Source: Dermatemys mawii | Lineage: Eukaryota > Chordata > Testudines > Dermatemydidae | Direction: 5' to 3' | Length of the DNA stretch: 64,000 bases | Assembly (NCBI GenBank): GCA_007922305.1 | Contig: ML677333.1 | Coordinates: 13,693,364 to 13,757,363, forward strand | Part shown: in pieces, positions 56,690 through 64,000 of the stretch | Layout of the letters: every line of letters begins with the position of its first letter | Numbering within the stretch: the first letter of the stretch is position 1 | Position numbers and translations under genes: made by a program | Notes under the pieces: generated by a model | What the model was told of the DNA's origin: nothing | Database searches by the model: none | What the model saw: the letters and a program-made list of their open reading frames with translations, nothing else

Positions 56690-57465
56690 CCGGTGAGATT
56701 ACTTTGCTGTTTACTTGTAAAAAATTGATGTCTATGTATAAGATATATTTTGGTCCTTTATGTGGAGACATTAAGACAGAAAATATCATATTGCCTCTAT
56801 ATAAATCCATTGTATGCCCACACGTTGAATACTACATGCAGATGTGGTCACCCCATCTCAAAAAAGATATGCTGGAATTGAAAAAGGTTCAGAAAAGGGA
56901 AACAAAAATTATTAGGGGTATAGAATGGCTTCCATATGAGAGAGATTAATATGACTTGGACTCTTCAGCTTGGAAAAGAGGCGACTAAGGGGGGATATGA
57001 TAGAGGTCTATAAAATCATGAGTGGAATAGAGAAAGTAAATAAGGAAGTGTTATTTACTCCTCATAATACAAGAACAAGGGACCACCAAATGAAATTAAT
57101 AGGTAGCAAGTTTAGAATAAATTCAAGAAAGTATTTTTTCACGCAACGCACTGTCAACCTCTGGAACTCCCTGCCACAGGGTGTTGTGAAGGCCAATACT
57201 ATAATGGGGTTCAAAAGGGAGCTAAATAGATTCATGGAAGATAGGCCCACGAATGGCTATTTGCCAGAATGGGCAGTAATGGTGTCCCTAGCCCTCTGTT
57301 TTCCAGAAGCTGGGATTGGGTGACAGGGCATGGATCACTTGATGATACTCTGTCTGTTCATTCCCTTTGGACCACCTGCCAGTGGCCACTGTCAGAGGAC
57401 AGGATACTGGGCTTGATGAACCTTTGGTCTGACCCAGTAAGACTGTTCTTATGTTTTTATGTGGA
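56690..57465 (+). mobile_element. CR1 LINE 3' fragment, long
   Basis: Frames at 56665-56949 and 56970-57323 carry the degraded CR1 ORF2 C-terminus (PHVEYYMQMWSPHLKKDM; RRLRGDMIEVYKIMSG; LWNSLPQGVVKA), with a break between them. It ends in the CR1 3' UTR with GTCTGACCCAGTAAGACTG and TTCTTATGT. Confidence 0.95.
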
Positions 57466-57469
57466 GTAA

Positions 57470-58500
57470 ATGTAGTTTCCCTGTAGCTGGTAAAATGTAT
57501 TAGTCTTTACTTACAAAAGTTTCAATTCCTATTGTATGTAAAGGTGATGTTAAAATGCATACCTAATAAAAGCACACTGAGCAAAAATTATTACATTATT
57601 CTTTCACCTAAAATAAAGAATTAAAATGACCTATTAAAAGTCATCACTAATGACAGGTAACATTTTTTAAAAGAACTTATTTATTACATATTGTGTGAAG
57701 AAGGCCAGATGCCAGCTTTAATTCAGATTGGTAGACATGGGTATGCATTTAGAGCTATACACACCCCTCAGAGTTCAAGTGGCATGCTCTTTGATGTCTT
57801 CTGGAGACTTATTATTGTTATCTACCCAAATCACTTCGCAGTTTGGTTCCGTCTCCAGTGTGCTTACTTCTCTTCTAACTCCAGCCACATCAGCAATATT
57901 GATCATCTTTAATTTACATGAAAGAAACACCTCACAAAAGACGACAACCCAGACCGGTGTACTGTAGCCACATCCAATGGAGCCCTTCTTGAAGACTTAC
58001 ACCTGCTCAGATGAAACTTTTTAGAAAGGGGGCAGTCATCTCATTTCAATTGTGTGTATCTCTCCATTGCAATGGAGGTAGCTCCATGAACCTGCTTGGT
58101 CATGGTATATGGTCTATGTGCTTTGGCCACAACTTGAGAAGAGTGCTGTGTACACACTATAGTAAGCAATAAGTAAAAACAGTTGCTATTACTGAAATTG
58201 AGGGGGAGCAACACACAGGTAAAGATATTGTTAAACACAGAATTCAGACAGCCACTTGTTTGGAGACATCTGATTGGCACTTTGTCTATCTAGAACCAGA
58301 TCTTCAGCAGGTGTAAAATGGTGTAGCTTCATTGACTTCAATGGAGCTATGCCAGTATACACAGCTGTACTTCGGTCCCCTTGATATTTATATCACATTC
58401 AGCACCCAGCTATCCATGTGAGAAAATGAATTCAGATCAAAACCTTTTTACTCAGCTACATACCCATTAGACTTTTAGCAGCCTAATTTTGATTTACAGC
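57470..58500. other. Intergenic, nothing recognised
   Basis: No gene or repeat was identified. Confidence 0.45.
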
Positions 58501-58507
58501 AAAGTAT

Positions 58508-58593
58508 GAACATTCTTTAATGCACATTCTTCAGATATTGAACATTCTGAACAGTATGAACATTCTTCAGCATATGAACATTCCTCAAAGTCA
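58508..58593. repeat. 18-bp tandem repeat with GAACATTC core
   Basis: GAACATTC or GCACATTC occurs at 58508, 58522, 58540, 58558 and 58576. The last four are spaced exactly 18 bases apart, with TTCAG often following. Confidence 0.88.
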
Positions 58594-58654
58594 GAGCATG
58601 GAACTGGTATCACAAAACTGTTGTGCTGGTCTCCTGCATCATTAAGATTAAGCA

Positions 58655-58885
58655 TTTTTATTTGTATGAAGGTAGCACCCAGAAGGCCCAGCTGATATTA
58701 GGGCCTCACCATGCTAGGCGCTGCACATAAATATCCTTGCTCCAAAGAACTTACAAACAAACAGATAAGAGATGGGGAAAAGAAAAAGGTAAAATGATTT
58801 GTCCAAGGTCACACAGCAGGTCAGTGGCAGAGCAGGGAATAGAATCCAGGTCCTCTAACTCCCACTCCACTGTCTTATCCATTAG
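58655..58885 (+). repeat. Old dispersed repeat, fuller copy
   Basis: It shares GTCAGTGGCAGAGCAGGGAA, then AGGTCCTCTAACTCCCA and CTTATCCATTAGACC, with the copy at 62375-62615. It is MIR-like in layout, with no coding content. Confidence 0.6.
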
Positions 58886-59311
58886 ACCATATTTCTTCTC
58901 AAATACCAATGACTGTTCAGAAAAGTTTTCTTTTAACCTAACTATCCTATTCAGTTTAAAGCTGCCTGGGGATTAAATTGATTTATATTTATTACTTAAT
59001 GTGTACAAGAGCACAAAATGACAACTTTTTACCTCAGTTATTATAATTAGGTATCATAAACAAGATTAAAAAGATTTAACAACGATACTATTATCTTTAC
59101 TAGCCTTCAGCTCCTCATCCTAATCTGCAAAATTCTAATCACTCATCTAACCTGAAAGAACTAGATTTCTGTCCCAGTGTTAGCACTTCTTCATTAAATC
59201 ACTGACATTTTGTCTCTTACTTGGTCCTCTGCATTTACTTTGCTGGAACTACAAAGCTGCTGAATTTTTTGCACACATTTCCATCCTGCCCCTCTTTCTT
59301 AGTTTTACTCC

Positions 59312-59333
59312 ATAATAATAATAATAATAATAA
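59312..59333. repeat. (ATA)n microsatellite
   Basis: About seven ATA/TAA units. Confidence 0.95.
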
Positions 59334-59519
59334 CAACTCCATGGAATAAACACACTTGGTTGTTGAGGATCAACATTCCATGAAACCGTTCCTTGTTCTA
59401 TTGTAGGTTATATTGTAGACATATGCACATCTGATAAATGTAGGCACTGAGATGTTACCTCAATATCTATGAACCAAACCCTGAAAAAGGAAACAGTATT
59501 ACTAGGACAATAATAATAC

Positions 59520-60660
59520 TTGGCATTTCTATGTCGTCTTTCATCTAAGGATCTCAAAGTGCTTTACAATCACTAATGAAGGCCTCACATGACCCCTATG
59601 GAGTGGAAAGACAAGAAGCTAAGTTCCCTTTATTCCTACTGGCCTACCTACCAAGAGCCATCCAGTAAAACTACACATTGCTACACTCAACATGAGGAGA
59701 GACAGTCTCTCCCACACTGCCTTTGTGGCTATGGGAGTAAGACAAAGCCATTTCTGTGAAGCATAGGCTTGTCTGATTAGAACTAGCTACAGGATTTCAG
59801 TTACTATAAGCTCTTGGGGACAGAACCTGTGCTTACAAAGCACCTAGTAGCTTGTGGATGTGACCAGAAGTTTTAATAATATAAGCATTATGAATGAGCA
59901 AAAATGAATTTTGGGCCAAAACCAAATGTTTTCAGATAAAATGATATATTTGTTACAAAGAAGGGGAAATATTGCCTCTCACCCTGTATATTCAGTCTAT
60001 CGAATTCACAGCCACAGGAGATCATATCAAATACTGTGTATGAAATTTAGAAAGGATATGTTTTAGGCCCATTATTCACAATTGCAGCCGCAGTGTGCAG
60101 GCAGTTTGATTACTCTAGTTCATGGTTCAGACCACAGATTGATCACCTGGAAGAGTTGGAAAGGAATTCTTCCACACAGTGGAGTTATGATAATTTACAA
60201 CAACTGAGGATCTGCCCCAGGTCACATTGCAAGTCAGTGTCTCCAATATTACACCTAGTCAATTGCGCAATCATGTCCATGGGGTGACAACAATGGTGGC
60301 ATAACAATTTACACCACCTGAAAATCTACCCCTAAACACTGTCTCTTGCCACTTGTAAAATAGAGGGAACAACTCACCTTCTGGAGTGTTGTATGGATTA
60401 ATTAGCTAATGTTTGAACAATGTTATTAATGAGTAAAGTGCTTTTAATGTTTATAGTTTATTTTTGCAATCGATCAGAATGTCACGTACCAAGCTACAAA
60501 TTGCTGTTGTCTCAGTTTGATAATAGGTAAGCTATAAATGGCACATCCAGAGCTCATCAGATGAAACAATGAGGAGGTTATGCCAATCTAATACTTGCAC
60601 ACTATGTTCCTACATACAAGTGTGTGTATACAGCTCTTAGGAAAAGTTGCTGCGCAGTAA
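59520..60660. other. Intergenic with old repeat remnants
   Basis: Fragments at 59525-59580 (AAGGATCTCAAAGTGCTTTA) and 59805-59860 (AAAGCACCTAGTAG) match the old dispersed families. No gene was seen. Confidence 0.4.
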
Positions 60661-60666
60661 CCATTT

Positions 60667-60689
60667 CACACACACACACACACACACAC
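60667..60689. repeat. (CA)n microsatellite
   Basis: About eleven uninterrupted CA units. Confidence 0.97.
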
Positions 60690-60699
60690 TGAACAGCAG

Positions 60700-61205
60700 G
60701 TATCTTGCTGGCTTTTATCTGACTGTCTTTGTTTCAGTTGAGTGCTGTTTGACAAATAAAGGAACTACTGTAATTCAAGAGATCAGCAGTCTGAATACAG
60801 GATTCAGTGCCAAGAACTAGTACTTGTGTTTGAGGACAAATGATTAGCTGCCTTTGGAAGCGGAAGTCAGTGTTTTTACAAGGATCCATCAACATGGTCA
60901 ATGTTTCTACTATGTCATTTTAAATTACTTCTGTGAGTCTCTCAGGGCCTGAATCAAAGACCACTGAAGTCAAGGGAAGACTTCTCTTGATTTCAGAGGG
61001 TTTTAGATCAGACCTTCTATCTCCACCAGGTCGTGGTAAATAAGTCAAAATGTCAGACCTGACCTAGGATCTCCTGAATGGCTTCCTGATATAAAGACTT
61101 CTCCACCATTTTAAAGCCTTGTCAAAATAAATTTTAATCTAAGCTATTTTATGGTGAATGGAAGAGAGGATGTTGGTTCTAAAGAACCTTTAATAGATTG
61201 TTATT
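60700..61205. other. Intergenic, nothing recognised
   Basis: No feature was identified. Confidence 0.45.
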
Positions 61206-61214
61206 GAAAGGGCC

Positions 61215-61390
61215 AAATTCCAGTGGTTTGAGCATTTGGCCTGCCAAACCCAGGGTTATGAGTTCAATCCTTAAGGGGACCATTTAAGGATATGGGGGCA
61301 AAAACCTGTAGGGCATTAGTCCTGCTTTGAGCAAGGGGTTGGACTAGATGATCTCCTGAGGTCCCTTCCAACCTTGATATTCTATGATTT
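61215..61390 (+). mobile_element. tRNA-derived SINE with CR1-type 3' tail
   Basis: The 5' part has tRNA-like promoter boxes: A-box-like CAGTGGTTTGAGCATTTGG, and B-box-like GGTTATGAGTTCAATCC. The last 70 bases (TCCTGCTTTGAGCAAGGGGT, TGGACTAGATGATCTCCTGA, GGTCCCTTCCAACCTTGATA) nearly equal the CR1 3' end at 3080-3155. This matches the known turtle SINE group that borrows the CR1 3' end for retrotransposition. Confidence 0.88.
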
Positions 61391-61399
61391 TTCAGGAGT

Positions 61400-62370
61400 G
61401 GGAGTATCTTTTCTTCCTCTGATTCAGTCTCAGTAGTAGTGCCTTACACCTTCTTTCCAGGAATTTGCAACTGCATCTTTAATTGAATGTAGCTGGGTAC
61501 TCCAACTCCACCATTAAAGTCCATTCTTTGTATGCATCTCCTCCCCCAGATATCAGATGCTATGTGCCACTAATTGCAAGACAGTTCATTCTGTGCAGTT
61601 GACCCACCCCCGGCAGCTGGAATTCTAGCTGTATGAAGGCACCACATTCTTCCCCACTCAGGCTGCTATTTTCAGCACGGCCAGCCCTAACTTGCCCAAT
61701 CAGACTAGATCTTCTGCCAGACATGAAACATGTTAACGATTATTCTTTGTGCTAGAACTGCCTCTTGCATCTGTCCTTACTAATTTATGACTGCAGCAGA
61801 AAATGGAGCCCTGTGATTGCACACCCAGCTAGTTCTGTGCTGGAGATGTAGCTGTTGTGTGGATGCAGCCCATCTGAAATTTGGCCAATGGCATAGTGCA
61901 TACTAGGAGTGCTGGAAGGCTGGACTTCAACCTCCCTTGTAAATAAACATTAATTACAATAAGACATTTTGTGATTACTTAGTACATTCCTTTCAGGTTC
62001 CAGGATTTACAACTCTGATTTGAAGAGTGGGTTCTGCAAATTTTTGCTGTAATATTTTATTATTAACTTGCAATGGATCTGAACCAAAGTACAGGGTAGG
62101 AAATTCAGATTCAGGCTCATCTCTGTTATTCATATAAGAAAAACAACTTACAATTTTTACACCTCCAGCCTGCCCACACACCGATTGCAACAATGCTGTC
62201 AACAAGTGAGATTAATCCCCATTACTGCCAGCTTGGCTTCCCAGAATGGTGTAGGTAGGCTTTTTTCCTTGCATAACTAGACAGAGGCTGGTTTAGATCT
62301 AGCATATAGATGATGGGCATGAGAAAAGCCACATCCTGTCTGATACACAGGGCAGCGACTCTTTACTATT
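61400..62370. other. Intergenic, nothing recognised
   Basis: No gene or repeat was identified. Confidence 0.45.
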
Positions 62371-62374
62371 ATTA

Positions 62375-62615
62375 AAAATACAGTGGTACCTTACAGCCCA
62401 ACCAAGATCCAGGCCCCATTGTGCTAGACACTATGTACACGTACATAGTGAAAGACAGTCCCTGCCTTGAAGAGCTTACAGTCTGAAAAGGAAGAGGGGA
62501 AACAGAGACACAGAACTATCCAAAGCCAAAGAGCTGGTCAGTGGCAGACCTGGGAATAAAATGTAGGTCTTCTGACTCCCAGTCTAGTGCCTTATCCACT
62601 GGAACACCCAGCTTC
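62375..62615 (+). repeat. Old dispersed repeat, fuller copy
   Basis: It contains GGCCCCATTGTGCTAGACAC, GACAGTCCCTGCCTTGAAGA and CTGGTCAGTGGCAGACCTGG, aligned in order with the 58655 copy and with the fragment at 2041. Confidence 0.6.
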
Positions 62616-62661
62616 CCCTGTCTTCTCTCTTATGTTTCCATACAGTGCCTGACCTTTGATC

Positions 62662-62901
62662 GGGGTGCCAGAACAGGTTGGGTCAGGGGGCCATGGCCCT
62701 CACACTTTTTACCAGCCATAAGAGCGATTGATGGGGGGTGGGGGAGGTGTGAACAGGGGGTGGGGTCTTGGGGGGAAGAGGCAGGGCAGGGGTGGGGCCG
62801 AGAGGGGAAGGGGTGGCACTAGGACAGGGCCTTGCAAGAAGGGGGCGAGATTAGGCCTGTGGCCCCTCTCCCCATTTTTAGAGAGCTTCTGCCGCTCCGG
62901 C
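62662..62901 (+). mobile_element. hAT-like element with G-rich core
   Basis: Flanks CTTTGATC (62654-62661) and CTTTGATT (62902-62909) form an 8-bp duplication with one mismatch. Termini GGGGTGCCAGAAC and TTCTGCCGCTCCGGC are roughly inverted. The core at 62729-62815 is very G-rich. Confidence 0.65.
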
Positions 62902-62909
62902 CTTTGATT

Positions 62910-64000
62910 GGTGTTGCTAAGTGGCACTGCAATTAAAAATACAAATAATAGTAATAATACAGATGTGAACATTCCCAGACTTGGAGGAAGCTCAAATTTT
63001 GAGCTCCAGTTCACGCGCATCCCTGTCTATGCTTTCATAGCACACTCATGCCCATAGTATCTGAGTGCCACAGTAAGTGGAGAGGGAAAACAGACTGTTC
63101 CCCTATTGGCCAAAACCAGGCTTACAAATGAGGCGTTGGTAGCACAGTTTCTTCTGTAAGGCAGAAAGGGCCTTCCAGCCTGGAGAACCAAGATGGTGTA
63201 AAGAAGAGATGTTCCTTTCACTTAAATCTTTGTCTAAGAAAACTATTTTACCTATTATTTGTTTCTTCACATCTGAAGACCAGGCTAGACAACAACAGCA
63301 TGTCTGTTGGCACTTAGAGGAAATCACTCCTAAAGTTGTGTGCTACTACAAAACCAAGGGACCAGACAGATTACTTCAATCAAATAGCTCCAGTCCATTA
63401 CTGAGCTGAATAATGCATTGTATTTTGCCTACCAGAAGATGCAAGTGATGCATTTGGCAAGCCTCCTAGGAGTGATCTTACCCAAATGTTGTTAGTTAAA
63501 TACGTTGGATATTAAAGTGAATAATTACCCAGTTGCTATGGTGACAATCGTTTGCTTATTTAGCCACAGCAATTTGGCAGCAACTGCAAGGATGGGAAAT
63601 GATTTTTATTTAAATTCTCACACAGTATGTAATATTTCTTAAATAGATAAACATTAAAGTGGAAAAGACATCTTGTGTGGCAACTGGTGAAATCCAATGA
63701 ACGTGTGAAATAGAGTAATTGATGGATTGCTGACATAATAATATTTTTATTAATATCTTACAATTAAGAGAAACATTGACTATTGCAGAAATATCCACCC
63801 ATGTATGAAGTTAGTCTGGGTACTGGCATGTTCCTATCACTCTTACCCTTGTCCCTTCTCCATTTGTTTGTTACACCTGCTTATTTTGTCTTGTCTGAAA
63901 AGAGGACCACATCCTGCATCTTTGGAGCAAAGACCCAAAGAATTTGTACTGAGCCCAGCACAATGGGGTTAGAATTCTGAGCAGAGCCTTTTAACTCTAT
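62910..64000. other. Intergenic, nothing recognised
   Basis: AT-rich to the end of the window, with only short random frames. Confidence 0.45.

Overview
The window is vertebrate nuclear DNA, most likely from a turtle, probably a cryptodire. The evidence is one intron-split housekeeping gene with GT-AG introns and a CpG island, many CR1 LINE fragments, a tRNA-derived SINE that ends in a CR1-type tail (the arrangement described for turtle SINEs), and dense small hAT and Harbinger-like inverted-repeat elements. A crocodilian is a weaker alternative. No bacterial, phage or CRISPR features are present.

The only protein-coding gene I can support is RRM2, the S-phase small subunit of ribonucleotide reductase, on the minus strand from 34952 (ATG) down to 27597 (stop). 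All ten coding exons can be read, each joined by GT-AG introns, for a 392-residue product. The diiron ligands, radical tyrosine, KEN box, cyclin F-type RxI motif and C-terminal tail are all visible. The 5' end lies in a CpG island (about 34440-35470). The promoter has a TATA box, a CDE/CHR-like cell-cycle element and several CCAAT boxes. A consensus E2F palindrome sits in intron 2. A poly(A) signal lies about 0.5 kb past the stop codon.

Layout. 1-27 kb: intergenic DNA with CR1 pieces, hAT and Harbinger-like miniature elements, a G-rich hAT element (21222-21919), foldback elements and simple repeats. 27.1-35.5 kb: RRM2 and its promoter; introns 2, 3, 5 and 8 carry mobile elements. 35.5-64 kb: intergenic DNA with nested insertions (38.4-39.8 kb and 42.7-43.3 kb), a likely solo LTR (40.7-41.2 kb), a near-perfect inverted dimer (46609-46792), several CR1 pieces, a CR1-tailed SINE (61.2 kb) and microsatellites.

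Many elements could be delimited to the base by target-site duplications: 8 bp for hAT, 3 bp for the Harbinger-like group. Three members of one hAT miniature family occur here, and two of them bracket the RRM2 promoter and first exons. No new enzymatic or defence system is evident. The most distinctive signals are the promoter architecture, the promoter-bracketing elements and the 90-bp-arm inverted dimer. All calls come from reading the sequence by eye, with no database search.
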